Of a stretch of DNA of 64,000 nucleotides, positions 43,361 through 50,411 are shown piece by piece. The translations under genes and the position numbers were made by a program. Numbering within the stretch: position 1 is the stretch's first letter; every line of letters starts with the position of its first letter. Source of the DNA: Leifsonia sp. Leaf264 (GTDB taxonomy: Bacteria; Actinomycetota; Actinomycetes; Actinomycetales; Microbacteriaceae); the NCBI RefSeq assembly GCF_001422325.1, contig NZ_LMMR01000001.1, positions 373,256 through 437,255 on the forward strand, in the 5' to 3' direction. The notes under the pieces were generated by a model. That model was not told the origin of the DNA, did not search any database, and saw only the letters and a list, made by a program, of their open reading frames with translations.

Positions 43361-43757
43361 ATGCCGTTCACAGATCCACGGTGCTCGTGCCAACCCCTCG
43401 GGCACCGTGGAGCTGTCGACCTGCATCTGCCCAGCACCGACATCTCTGGTCCCGAGCCAGCCCGTTCCCGGTCCCTCGAACAGCTTCGAGAATCACCTTT
43501 GATCCGGGCGCGATGAGAAGCGCATCAGGTCCAGCAGGGCGATGCTGTGAGTTCCGCCCAACTGAAGTTCAGGCTCGGACCGCCCCTTTTTGACGAATCG
43601 TGCACCGGCCCCTCGCGGGTGTTCTTGCTCATTGAAACTCACGTCGTTCTTCTCCTTCGGTCAGTTGTCCGCGCCGAATCTCGACGCGAAGGTGAGCCAC
43701 CGTGGGCGCCCATAGTCATGTATGTGTGAGGCGGCAAGCGCCGGTGGTGGTGCTTCT
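43361..43757. other. Gap of about 400 bases
   Basis: Holds the terminator at 43375-43411. Near 43720 a weak relative of the backbone motif (ATGTGTGAGGCGGC) is visible on the plus strand. No gene seen. It marks the return to motif-bearing backbone DNA. Confidence 0.45.
43375..43411 (+). terminator. Terminator hairpin after the small secreted protein
   Basis: A perfect 10-bp stem (TCCACGGTGC with GCACCGTGGA) with a 17-base loop, 14 nt after the stop of the 42989 gene. No T run follows, which is common in high-GC actinobacteria. Confidence 0.65.
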
Positions 43758-44009
43758 TCAGATGCGCGCGAAGCCGACCATCCGCCCGAACGCGTCGACG
43801 CTGTAGCGGGTGGTGGCGAGGTTGATTTCCGCCTCAGCGTTCTCCTCCGCGGTCTGGCAGCCCGAGCAGATGATGGCCACGATGACGCCGGCGCGTGCAT
43901 CCGTGTTCCAGCCGAGCTTGCCGGCGACGACGCTGCGTTCCGTATTTCCGCATCGGCTGCACGTGACGATGATCTTCGGGTCGGCGTAGTTGATTCGTGT
44001 GGTGTGCAT
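43758..44009 (-). CDS. Small zinc-ribbon protein
   Basis: 83 residues from ATG 44009, with GAGGAG upstream. Two Cys pairs, CSRCG near residue 17 and CSGCQ near 48, are spaced as in a single zinc ribbon. The rest is mixed alpha/beta. Function unknown; such proteins on mobile elements often bind nucleic acid. It is the first gene of the right-hand backbone block. Confidence 0.6.
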   Translation of the reverse strand: MHTTRINYADPKIIVTCSRCGNTERSVVAGKLGWNTDARAGVIVAIICSGCQTAEENAEAEINLATTRYSVDAFGRMVGFARI

Positions 44010-44066
44010 GTTTGTTCTCCTCGGTCAAGGTGTGTTGCAGATGAGTAGTCCTCCCGCTCCAGTGCC

Positions 44067-44099
44067 GACGGCCCGCCTCTTAAGGAGAAGCGGGCCGTC
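44067..44099 (-). terminator. GC-rich hairpin upstream of the zinc-ribbon gene
   Basis: A perfect 10-bp stem (GACGGCCCGC with GCGGGCCGTC) and a 13-base loop, with a second hairpin 18 bp away. Placed between two minus-strand genes, it could end transcription from the 44249 gene. Confidence 0.6.
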
Positions 44100-44116
44100 A
44101 AGCTGACCGGGAGAAC

Positions 44117-44144
44117 CGGAGGCAGGATGGGTTTCCTGCCTCCG
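44117..44144 (-). terminator. Second hairpin of the pair
   Basis: A perfect 10-bp stem (CGGAGGCAGG with CCTGCCTCCG) and an 8-base loop. It directly abuts a backbone motif at 44151. Confidence 0.58.
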
Positions 44145-44150
44145 AGGACT

Positions 44151-44161
44151 TCATGCGCGGC
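44151..44161 (-). promoter_or_regulatory. Backbone motif, GCCGCGCATGA form
   Basis: Between the hairpin at 44117-44144 and the next motif at 44211; about 140 nt upstream of the zinc-ribbon start. The intervening hairpins would lie inside a leader if this is a promoter. Confidence 0.45.
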
Positions 44162-44210
44162 AGCCTCCGAGTTTTCGTCGATGACAGCGGTGCAGGTCGT
44201 CCGAGAACAA

Positions 44211-44220
44211 CATGCGCGGC
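44211..44220 (-). promoter_or_regulatory. Backbone motif, GCCGCGCATG form
   Basis: 60 bp from the preceding copy. The flanks CTCCGAGTTnTC on the low side are also shared with the 44151 copy, so this is a short tandem duplication. Confidence 0.45.
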
Positions 44221-44248
44221 ACTCCTCCGAGTTCTCATCAGCACGCAG

Positions 44249-44509
44249 TCATGCCACCTTTCGGTGCGGCGGCCGCCACGACCTCCGAGCGGGCGGCATA
44301 GGTCGGGGCGGCTGGATGGCCGGGCGGAACTCGAGGACAGGGCGGGTGATGTTGACGACGGACTCTGCCTGGATGACGGCCTCCAGATCCCAAACTGGGT
44401 AGCGGTGACCGCTGCGGGTTGGGACGTAGGCGGCCGGCCTCAGGTACTTCGGGATCAGCTCGGCGGGCCAACCGCGGAAACTGAGGGTTGAGCGATCGAT
44501 CAGGCGCAT
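44249..44509 (-). CDS. Small hypothetical protein with HTH-like segment
   Basis: 86 residues from ATG 44509, with AAAAGGAG upstream. RGWPAELIPKYLRPAAYVPTRSGHRYPVWDLEAVIQAE (read in parts) resembles the helix-turn-helix plus wing of small excisionase-like or MerR-type DNA-binding proteins, where the last part sets the arm for binding. The C-terminus is Pro/Arg-rich and basic. It could be an element-encoded DNA-binding protein. Motif at 44540 lies 30 nt upstream. Confidence 0.52.
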   Translation of the reverse strand: MRLIDRSTLSFRGWPAELIPKYLRPAAYVPTRSGHRYPVWDLEAVIQAESVVNITRPVLEFRPAIQPPRPMPPARRSWRPPHRKVA

Positions 44510-44539
44510 GAATGGGTCTCCTTTTGGTGTCGGAGACCT

Positions 44540-44548
44540 CATGCGCGG
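44540..44548 (-). promoter_or_regulatory. Backbone motif, CCGCGCATGA form
   Basis: 30 nt upstream of ATG 44509, the same spacing as the integrase operon copy at 18168. Confidence 0.57.
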
Positions 44549-44588
44549 ACGGACCCTGACTCGTCGCCCAACGGTCGGCTGGAGCCGG

Positions 44589-45824
44589 TCAGTGCGACAG
44601 GTGGGGCACCTCTGATCCGGCGCTCCAGTCCGTGATGTCGGTGTCTTTCACCGTCAGGTAGCTCAAGGCTGGTAGCCCGCCGAGGCCGTCCAGGGTCCAG
44701 TGGAACTTGGTCCCGACCGGCGCCAGTCCATAGTTCGAACCGCTGCCGATGTTGAGGACCTCGACATTGCTGCCTGCCAGCGGAGTGAAACTGGTCCCAC
44801 TCGGCGACAGGAGGCTCAGCCCAATCAGGGTGGGCAGATCAGCTACTTCACGCAGGACGGCATCTGAGGCGCGGTAGATCGTCAGGTTGGTGAGGCTATC
44901 GAGGGTGAGGAGTTCGGTGGTGTTGGCTGCGGTGCCGTCGAACTCTGCAACCGTGAGGTTGGCTTTTCCGATTCCAGCCCAGTCCCGGACGTTGAACTGA
45001 GACGGCTGCTTCTGCGCGCCGTAGACCGACCAGTACCCGCGCAACGCCGCCGGCGCCGTCGACGCCTGATCATCGACGACTCCCGGCCAGGTCGTCCAAC
45101 CTTTGCTGGAGAACGCTGTGAAGGCACACGCCTGCGCCATCGTCAGAGTTGCGCCGCGGGGCAAACGGAGCCTGTAGGTGACCGCGTCGCGAAGAACGAC
45201 GTCTGGCAGCACCCATGCTGTGCCGGAGTCGCACGGGCCCGTCGCGGGTGGAGGGCTGACCATCGGGACGGTCGCTCCGACACAGTCAACAGTGGGTGCC
45301 ACTCCCCCGGCTTCAACCTTCCCAACCTTGATCTGGTCATTGACCGCCCAGAAGACCCGGCCGGTCGCGCTGCGAGCCGCGAACACTGCGCAGGTGTGGT
45401 CCGTCCCCAACGAAATCCCAAGGTTGTCGACTGGGACCGGCGCTGCCGCGCGGATCCCGGCGCCGCTACCGCCCGCGAAAGCGTGCGCGTCGGCGGTGAC
45501 TGTCGGAGCGGGCAAGAACCCTGCTGCCCGCACCTGCGCCAGCGTCGGGAAACCAGCCATGCCGTCACGCAACTTCAAGGCGACCGCCGCCTCCCGGACC
45601 TCGGTGACCTCCGCGCGCGCTGCCTCATCCTGCGTCCACGGGATGACGGCGAACACGGTGGTCGAGATGACGCCACCGATGATCCCGACGACCAAGACGC
45701 CGACCATCATCGAGGCCAAATCGATCATGGCGCGCACAGAGCGCGCAGATCTGGTCGCCGAGCGGAGCGTTGTGGCGGAACGTCGTCCGCGGGACACTTG
45801 GTCGTAAGTTCGTGGGTTCGTCAT
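44589..45824 (-). CDS. Pilin-like protein with leucine-rich C-terminal domain
   Basis: 411 residues from ATG 45824, or 402 from GTG 45797, which would match the length of the related protein at 49157 and place the motif 34 nt upstream. The N-terminal hydrophobic helix (IDLASMMVGVLVVGIIGGV, about residues 34-60) followed by VIPWTQDEAARAEVTEVREAA has the shape of a type IV prepilin: a basic leader, a membrane helix continuing into an amphipathic spine, and a later globular part. The C-terminal 120 residues look leucine-rich-repeat-like (LTLDSLTNLTIYRASDAVL; LPTLIGLSLLSPSG; LPALSYLTVKDTDI). Its membrane helix is almost identical to that of 49157-50176, but the C-terminal domain is unrelated. Confidence 0.68.
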   Translation of the reverse strand: MTNPRTYDQVSRGRRSATTLRSATRSARSVRAMIDLASMMVGVLVVGIIGGVISTTVFAVIPWTQDEAARAEVTEVREAAVALKLRDGMAGFPTLAQVRAAGFLPAPTVTADAHAFAGGSGAGIRAAAPVPVDNLGISLGTDHTCAVFAARSATGRVFWAVNDQIKVGKVEAGGVAPTVDCVGATVPMVSPPPATGPCDSGTAWVLPDVVLRDAVTYRLRLPRGATLTMAQACAFTAFSSKGWTTWPGVVDDQASTAPAALRGYWSVYGAQKQPSQFNVRDWAGIGKANLTVAEFDGTAANTTELLTLDSLTNLTIYRASDAVLREVADLPTLIGLSLLSPSGTSFTPLAGSNVEVLNIGSGSNYGLAPVGTKFHWTLDGLGGLPALSYLTVKDTDITDWSAGSEVPHLSH

Positions 45825-45831
45825 GCCCCTC

Positions 45832-45843
45832 TACGTGTGCGGC
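45832..45843 (-). promoter_or_regulatory. Backbone motif, GCCGCACACGTA form
   Basis: 7 nt upstream of ATG 45824 or 34 nt upstream of GTG 45797. The second spacing agrees with most other copies and argues for the GTG start. Confidence 0.6.
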
Positions 45844-46101
45844 AGCCCGCTCCCCCGGCGGGAAAACTCCACCAGCCACCGCCACCAACCCGGTGTCCAC
45901 CCACCCACGATCCTGGCCGACCGGCGGTCCGACCTCCTCCACGACGCTCAGACGGTCACGACCCGGACCCGGATCCGGGAGCAGCGGACGGTCGGAAGTC
46001 CGGTAGGGAGCCTGGCCGGAGCGGTGCACAGAGGCGCTCGCCGGGATGGATTGCGAGCTAGGTGGCATGCCGTGGGGCGGCCGCAGCATTCTTCATCCTC
46101 G

Positions 46102-46129
46102 GATCTCGGTTGAATCCCGAACCGAGATC
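46102..46129 (-). terminator. Terminator hairpin after the 46172 gene
   Basis: A perfect 10-bp stem (GATCTCGGTT with AACCGAGATC) and an 8-base loop, 42 nt past the stop of the 46172 gene in its direction. Confidence 0.65.
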
Positions 46130-46171
46130 ACTCCTTGAATGGCCCGTCGGGCTCCAGCTGAGAACAATCAA

Positions 46172-46513
46172 CTAGCCGATGCCGAGCCGGAGGTTGCGTC
46201 GGGTGATGATGTCGCGCCAGCGGTCCACCTTGGTGAGCGCGACGCCCTCGTCATAGACATCGACCTTCCACTCAAAGTCGAAGGCCCGCTCAAACTCGGC
46301 AGTCGTGGCGAGGGTCCGACCCGCTTCATCGTGAACCTGGAATGGTTGGCCGGCGCCGCTGCGGTACTCCGTGCCGATGAGGTGCCCAGTGAAGTCGCGG
46401 AGGGCGTAGCTGGTTCCCTGGATGCTCAGGTGCAGCAGGGTGTTCGGGGTGATCTGCGGGCAGTAGATGAGCCATTTCTCGTGGCCGGTGCGGTCGGTGA
46501 TACCGTTCGTCAT
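46172..46513 (-). CDS. Hypothetical protein
   Basis: 113 residues, beta-rich (EKWLIYCPQITPNTLLHLSI; YALRDFTGHLIGTEYRSG), no signal peptide. Not recognised. A variant of the backbone motif (CATGAGGGCGG on the plus strand, 46558-46568) lies 44 nt upstream and a terminator follows, so it looks like a single-gene unit of the element. Confidence 0.55.
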   Translation of the reverse strand: MTNGITDRTGHEKWLIYCPQITPNTLLHLSIQGTSYALRDFTGHLIGTEYRSGAGQPFQVHDEAGRTLATTAEFERAFDFEWKVDVYDEGVALTKVDRWRDIITRRNLRLGIG

Positions 46514-46557
46514 TGTCTTACCTTCGTGTGGGGTGAGTGACGGAGAGTTGAACCGCC

Positions 46558-46568
46558 CATGAGGGCGG
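46558..46568 (-). promoter_or_regulatory. Backbone motif, divergent CCGCCCTCATG form
   Basis: Weaker match, but at the standard spacing (44 nt) upstream of ATG 46513. Confidence 0.4.
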
Positions 46569-46615
46569 GAGTATTGGGAGCGCGATGGACCGCGCAGGTG
46601 CTAGGTCTGGCGCTT

Positions 46616-47101
46616 TCAGTTGCCGCGTATGCGCTTCCACTGTTCTGCGCGGGCAGGGGTCACAGAGTAGTGAGCCGTGCTGGGGCGGGGCGGGGTGAGG
46701 AGATCGCCACGCTCAGCGTTCAGCGGCCAAGCTGCGGTGTTGTAGTGCTTCTCGAAGTGAGGGGTGAGTTTTGTCCAGACGACCAGGAGCTGCCCACGGG
46801 TACGGCCCGTGGCTTCGACAAGGCTCTCCTGCGAGAACCACTCGCCGGGGTGCTTTGAGAGGAAATCCATGATGTCGGTGAGAGCTTGCGTTGAGGTTGC
46901 ATCGCCTCGTGCGAGTCTCTGGAGCTGCTCGTCGGTCCAGTCATCGGTGGAGCCGACCCGCAACGCAGTTTCGGTGCCAGCGCCGGTACGCGCGCTGGTC
47001 GCGGCCAGCTCGGCGAGGAGCCGGTAGACGGCCGGCACCTGCTCGTTCGGGACGGGGACGAATTGGAATTGCGACGCGGGAGTGTCTTGCGGGATCGTCA
47101 T
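46616..47101 (-). CDS. Hypothetical protein with winged-helix-like C-terminal half
   Basis: 161 residues. The first half is a helical region (VPAVYRLLAELAATSART; WTDEQLQRLARGDATSTQAL). The second half, LTDIMDFLSKHPGEWFSQES then LVEATGRTRGQLLVVWTKLTPHFEKHY, has the layout of a winged helix with a wing, so it may bind DNA. Not assignable to a family. No clear backbone motif precedes it. Confidence 0.55.
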   Translation of the reverse strand: MTIPQDTPASQFQFVPVPNEQVPAVYRLLAELAATSARTGAGTETALRVGSTDDWTDEQLQRLARGDATSTQALTDIMDFLSKHPGEWFSQESLVEATGRTRGQLLVVWTKLTPHFEKHYNTAAWPLNAERGDLLTPPRPSTAHYSVTPARAEQWKRIRGN

Positions 47102-47330
47102 AATCGACGCCTTTCGGTTGATTCTTCGTGAACGAGCACTAACCTATCACGGTTCATGGTGAATCACCACGACTTTCAGAAAATCCCAGTGCACTGCGCT
47201 TCCGCGCCATGGGATTGGCCTCGTTGAGAGCTGCGATTGGGTACGGACAATCCGCGTCCCGGCGAGGTTGGGCGGGCACAGAGGTCGGACTGAGCGATTG
47301 CTCGTGGGTCGCCTCGGGCCCGGTGCTGGA

Positions 47331-47342
47331 GCCGCACACGTA
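47331..47342 (+). promoter_or_regulatory. Backbone motif, GCCGCACACGTA form, plus orientation
   Basis: 34 nt upstream of the plus-strand ATG 47377. It is the one copy on the plus strand before a plus-strand gene, which shows that motif orientation follows gene direction. Confidence 0.62.
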
Positions 47343-47376
47343 GTGAGCATCGAACCTGATCAGCAGAGGAGATCCC

Positions 47377-47664
47377 ATGCCGACCGCCCGCCCGTTCCCG
47401 CCCGACGCTCATCTCCTGGCGCAGGCTGCGACTGCCGAGCAGATCCTCGATCAGCTGTCGATGGTCACCGTAGACCGGACGCTGACAGCTGTCGAGAAAC
47501 GCGCTCGAACCCGCGCCGTCCGGAAGCTCGGGCGGGCCCGAGCGATGATCCTGACCCGTGCACACCACGATGCTGGCGACGCTGCGATGGTAGTTAAGAC
47601 CGGCGCTCCGATCATCTGGGCAGCCGAGATTAAGCATCTGGGCGCGAGGCGACCTTTGCGCTAG
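47377..47664 (+). CDS. Small basic helical protein
   Basis: 95 residues from ATG 47377, with AGAGGAGA upstream. Basic and helical (AVEKRARTRAVRKLGRARAMILTRAHH), no membrane segment. Not recognised. It is the only plus-strand gene in the 43.7-55 kb block and carries its own backbone motif 34 nt upstream. Confidence 0.55.
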   Translation: MPTARPFPPDAHLLAQAATAEQILDQLSMVTVDRTLTAVEKRARTRAVRKLGRARAMILTRAHHDAGDAAMVVKTGAPIIWAAEIKHLGARRPLR

Positions 47665-47674
47665 CCCCTCTCGG

Positions 47675-48034
47675 TCAGGCGCCGACCAACCGCAGAACCG
47701 GCTTTCCGTCGGCCACCGGCCACGGGCTGAACGCGGCGGTGAACGCTGCGGCCAACTGCGCTTCGACATCCCCGCGCAGCCAGATTTCATGGAACGGAAC
47801 CGTGCAGCCGTCACCAGCCAGGAGCAGCGTTGCATGGGTGCCGGCAAGCTGCGCCAGCTCGAACGCCAGGTCCTCGCGTGCGTGACTGAGGGCATGCGCC
47901 TGCGGGCTGATACCAGCAGGGACCGTCTCACCCCAGCGTGGTGCTGGTGAGATGAGCGCGGAGACGATGGCGTGCGGTTGACGCGGGTTGTTGGTGTGGA
48001 CGCGCGGCTGGTGGACGACGATCTTGGTGCTCAT
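47675..48034 (-). CDS. Hypothetical protein
   Basis: 119 residues, start overlapping the 48031 stop by four bases (ATGA). Soluble, with a mixed alpha/beta pattern (TKIVVHQPRVHTNNPRQPHAIV; HALSHAREDLAFELAQLAG; ATLLLAGDGC). Not recognised. Confidence 0.55.
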   Translation of the reverse strand: MSTKIVVHQPRVHTNNPRQPHAIVSALISPAPRWGETVPAGISPQAHALSHAREDLAFELAQLAGTHATLLLAGDGCTVPFHEIWLRGDVEAQLAAAFTAAFSPWPVADGKPVLRLVGA

Positions 48035-48735
48035 GCTGCGACTCCCCCGTCTAGGTGCTCCGCGAGCTCGGCCGCAACATCAGCCGAGGAACGGCCAGCG
48101 ACGAAGCATGACCGAACATAAGGACGCTGCCCAGCGATAGCCCCGATCGCCCGGCCGTACGGGATGCCTTCGAGGGCGACGGCCAACGACACGACCTCGG
48201 CAGCATGCGTCAGCTCGCCCGCAACATCATGGTCATCGGCAGTCTCACCGTGACCAACTCGCGACCACAGAGCCGGCAGGGCGAATGCGGCGCTCGACCA
48301 CGCCAGCTCGCCACGTTCGACGGAACCCTCTATATCGAGGACCGCAGCGTGGTCGGCCTCGAGCAGGCTCATCTCAACGAGGTGCATCGCCCATGAAACC
48401 CACGCGAGGCCGTCGGTGAACGGGTCGGCGGCGTCCCACTTTATCCCGGAGTCATGTCGCACACCGGACCGCACGTCGATCACGATGAGGCGGAGGACAA
48501 ACGGCGCTCCGGTCTCCACGAAATCGAGGGCCAAGCGCTCCGGATCGAGCAGCCCCAGATCGGCGGAGCCCTCCGAAATCGCCTCGAGAAGGTCGGCCAC
48601 CCTGACATCAACAAGCGGCTCAGTGAGACCCGGGTACTCGGCGAGCAGGTCGGCGAGAGCCTGCTGAGGGAGGCCGAGCATCTTCGTTGGGTCGGCGGCG
48701 AACGCCATCTCAAGACTCTCCTGTGGGCTGATCAT
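48031..48735 (-). CDS. Hypothetical protein
   Basis: 234 residues from ATG 48735; the longer upstream frame is not supported. The leader GGAACCCACC directly precedes the ATG, as for three other backbone genes. Helical and acidic in the first half, alanine-rich later (FALPALWSRVGHGETADDHDV; VSLAVALEGIPYGRAIGAIAG). Not recognised. It is co-translated with the 47675 gene. Confidence 0.55.
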   Translation of the reverse strand: MISPQESLEMAFAADPTKMLGLPQQALADLLAEYPGLTEPLVDVRVADLLEAISEGSADLGLLDPERLALDFVETGAPFVLRLIVIDVRSGVRHDSGIKWDAADPFTDGLAWVSWAMHLVEMSLLEADHAAVLDIEGSVERGELAWSSAAFALPALWSRVGHGETADDHDVAGELTHAAEVVSLAVALEGIPYGRAIGAIAGQRPYVRSCFVAGRSSADVAAELAEHLDGGVAA

Positions 48736-48779
48736 CGGTGGGTTCCAATCGTCAAGGTCGGCGGCCTGCCGATGCCCAG

Positions 48780-48791
48780 TACGTGTGCGGC
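48780..48791 (-). promoter_or_regulatory. Backbone motif, GCCGCACACGTA form
   Basis: 44 nt upstream of ATG 48735. Confidence 0.6.
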
Positions 48792-48932
48792 TGACCACCA
48801 CTCGCGCGTGCCAGATCAGCCGATACAACGGAGAAGGCCGGGCCCGCACGCCGAGGAGATCAAAACGTGCTGGCCCGGCCCTGTTAGAACCGAACTGTGC
48901 CGCCGGGAGAGAGCGGCTGGCACGTTAGTTAG

Positions 48933-48945
48933 ACATGTGGCGAAA
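48933..48945 (-). promoter_or_regulatory. Backbone motif, TTTCGCCACATGT form
   Basis: Thirteen bases identical to 54136-54148 and to 55032-55044. It lies about 200 nt upstream of ATG 48735 and 20 nt from a strong hairpin. Confidence 0.5.
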
Positions 48946-48966
48946 ACTGCCGCCCGGAGAAAAGGC

Positions 48967-48998
48967 ACGGCGGCCCGGTTTTCATTCCGGGCCGCCGT
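48967..48998 (-). terminator. 12-bp GC-rich hairpin after the 49157 pilin-like gene
   Basis: A perfect 12-bp stem (ACGGCGGCCCGG with CCGGGCCGCCGT) and an 8-base loop. It follows the stop of the pilin-like gene in its direction, so it should end that message. Confidence 0.65.
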
Positions 48999-49156
48999 TC
49001 CGCCGATCCGAGGATCAGGGCGTGCTTCGCTTCGCCACCGCCGCGGTCATGTGGGCCGATGTCGTTTTGCCGGTCATTGGGACCGGCGCCGATGAGGCAT
49101 GTGGCGAGCAGGGCGAACGGCCGCACCTCGGTGCGGGAGGTCAGGCCGGTTGTAGT

Positions 49157-50176
49157 TCACTCCCAGCGTTGGTCGATGACGTTCCCTTCTTCGTCCCATT
49201 CGGTGGAGGACGGGCCGTCTTCGCGGTGCTCAACGCCGTTGAGGTACCACTCTTCGTACCTCGGTTGGCCGTTGGGCCACCAAACCTTATGTGCGGGTCC
49301 GTCTTCCCGGTAGAGGACGTTGAACTCGGTGTGGAAGGTCTCCGACTCCTTGGTTCCGTCCTCGTAATAGTTGAGGATCCATGCGGTCATGCCTGTCGAG
49401 TAGTAGGTCGCCATATCCGTCTGGGGGTTGCCGTTCGGCCAGAACGACTTGATCACATAAAGCCCTTCATATTGGAAGTTGCCCGACCAGTTGTACCAAG
49501 ACGCATTGCAAGATCCATCGGTGTAGATCATCACCTCAGACGGAGTGGTCTGGTTTCCCATCGGGTTGCCAATAGCGTCCAACCAGACGATCCGGCGGTA
49601 CCCCGGGCTCGGGATGTCTGACACAACCGAGGACCATCCGTCGGCGGTGGGGGTGGAGGGGTCTCGGTCGCGCTCCTCGGCTGTGTATCCGTAGGTGGTG
49701 CCGCCGCACGTAATCGAGTCGACATAGTTGATGGGTGCCGGAGCGGCCGTGCCTGTGCATCCATCCCAGGCCCCCTGATCAGACTCGGCCGGTTTTGGGG
49801 ACGAATTCGTGATCGAGAAGAAGGTGCCTGCGACCGATGCGGCAATCGCCGTGTATCCCGTTTCGGTCGCGGCGATGCAGAGCGTGTCGGTCCGACGGAC
49901 GAAACTGTTCGGTTCGGCGGCGAGCTGTTCCAAGGTGCCCCAGACGCCGTCGCCCAACAGATGATAGGCGGACTCGGCCACCGCCACGCTCTGAAGGGCT
50001 TGCTTAGCAGCCTCGTTCTGCGCCCACGGGATGACTGCGAACACGGTGGCGGAGATGACACCACCGATGATCCCGATGACGATGACGCCGACCATGATTG
50101 ATGCGAGATCGATCGCGGCTCGGACATTGGAGGCGATGCCACGGAAGCGGCGGCGGAAAGGTGCTGATCCTTGCAT
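49157..50176 (-). CDS. Pilin-like protein with MORN/YwqK-type C-terminal repeats
   Basis: 339 residues from ATG 50176, chosen because GGAACCCACC precedes it and the backbone motif then lies 45 nt upstream; ATG 50215 is the alternative. The N-terminus has a basic leader, then IDLASIMVGVIVIGIIGGVI and VIPWAQNEAAKQALQSVAVAES, a prepilin-like spine. A pilin-like middle follows (WGTLEQLAAEPNSFV). The last 110 residues carry short repeats of the MORN/YwqK type: SFWPNGNPQTDMATYY, NYYEDGTKESETFHTEF, KVWWPNGQPRYEEWYLNG, STEWDEEGNVIDQRW. Repeats of this kind mediate protein or lipid contact. It shares only its N-terminal half with 44589-45824. Confidence 0.72.
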   Translation of the reverse strand: MQGSAPFRRRFRGIASNVRAAIDLASIMVGVIVIGIIGGVISATVFAVIPWAQNEAAKQALQSVAVAESAYHLLGDGVWGTLEQLAAEPNSFVRRTDTLCIAATETGYTAIAASVAGTFFSITNSSPKPAESDQGAWDGCTGTAAPAPINYVDSITCGGTTYGYTAEERDRDPSTPTADGWSSVVSDIPSPGYRRIVWLDAIGNPMGNQTTPSEVMIYTDGSCNASWYNWSGNFQYEGLYVIKSFWPNGNPQTDMATYYSTGMTAWILNYYEDGTKESETFHTEFNVLYREDGPAHKVWWPNGQPRYEEWYLNGVEHREDGPSSTEWDEEGNVIDQRWE

Positions 50177-50221
50177 TGTGGTGGGTTCCGTTTCTGAGTC
50201 GAGGCCTCTGGCCATGACACA

Positions 50222-50233
50222 TACGTGTGCGGC
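50222..50233 (-). promoter_or_regulatory. Backbone motif, GCCGCACACGTA form
   Basis: 45 nt upstream of ATG 50176 (6 nt upstream of ATG 50215). Confidence 0.6.
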
Positions 50234-50263
50234 GCTCACCTTGCTCGCGCGCAGGTTAAGCGG

Positions 50264-50312
50264 GGCTCCGCCACACGATCGGAACCCACTTCGAATCGTG
50301 TGACGGGGCGGA
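50264..50312 (-). terminator. Hairpin downstream of the repeat-rich surface protein
   Basis: CACACGAT (50272-50279) pairs with ATCGTGTG (50295-50302), and flanking CCGCC/GGCGG can extend the stem. It lies about 100 nt past the stop at 50412 in the direction of that gene. Confidence 0.5.
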
Positions 50313-50391
50313 ACCCATCCAGACGTGCTGGACGGGGTGCTAGGGCGGCGAGGGGGCTGGGAGAGGGCACCTCGCCGCCGGTCTATGGGGA

Positions 50392-50404
50392 ATGTGTGTG
50401 CGGC
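50392..50404 (-). promoter_or_regulatory. Backbone motif, GCCGCACACACAT form
   Basis: Just past the stop at 50412 and about 215 nt upstream of ATG 50176. It extends the core by an extra AC pair. Confidence 0.4.
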
Positions 50405-50411
50405 TGGCGGT

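Larger units (their letters stand above)
45825..46171. other. Gap of about 350 bases
   Basis: Contains the backbone motif at its left end and a terminator hairpin at 46102-46129. No gene seen. Confidence 0.5.
48736..49156. other. Gap of about 420 bases
   Basis: Holds a backbone motif (48780), a CGCCACATGT-type copy (48933), a weaker copy near 49097 and a very strong hairpin (48967-48998). No gene seen; the open frames here only mirror neighbours. Confidence 0.5.

Noticed and set aside
44589-50176. Diversity-generating retroelement acting on the pilin-like proteins
   Set aside because: No reverse transcriptase gene or adenine-biased template/variable repeat pair was seen.
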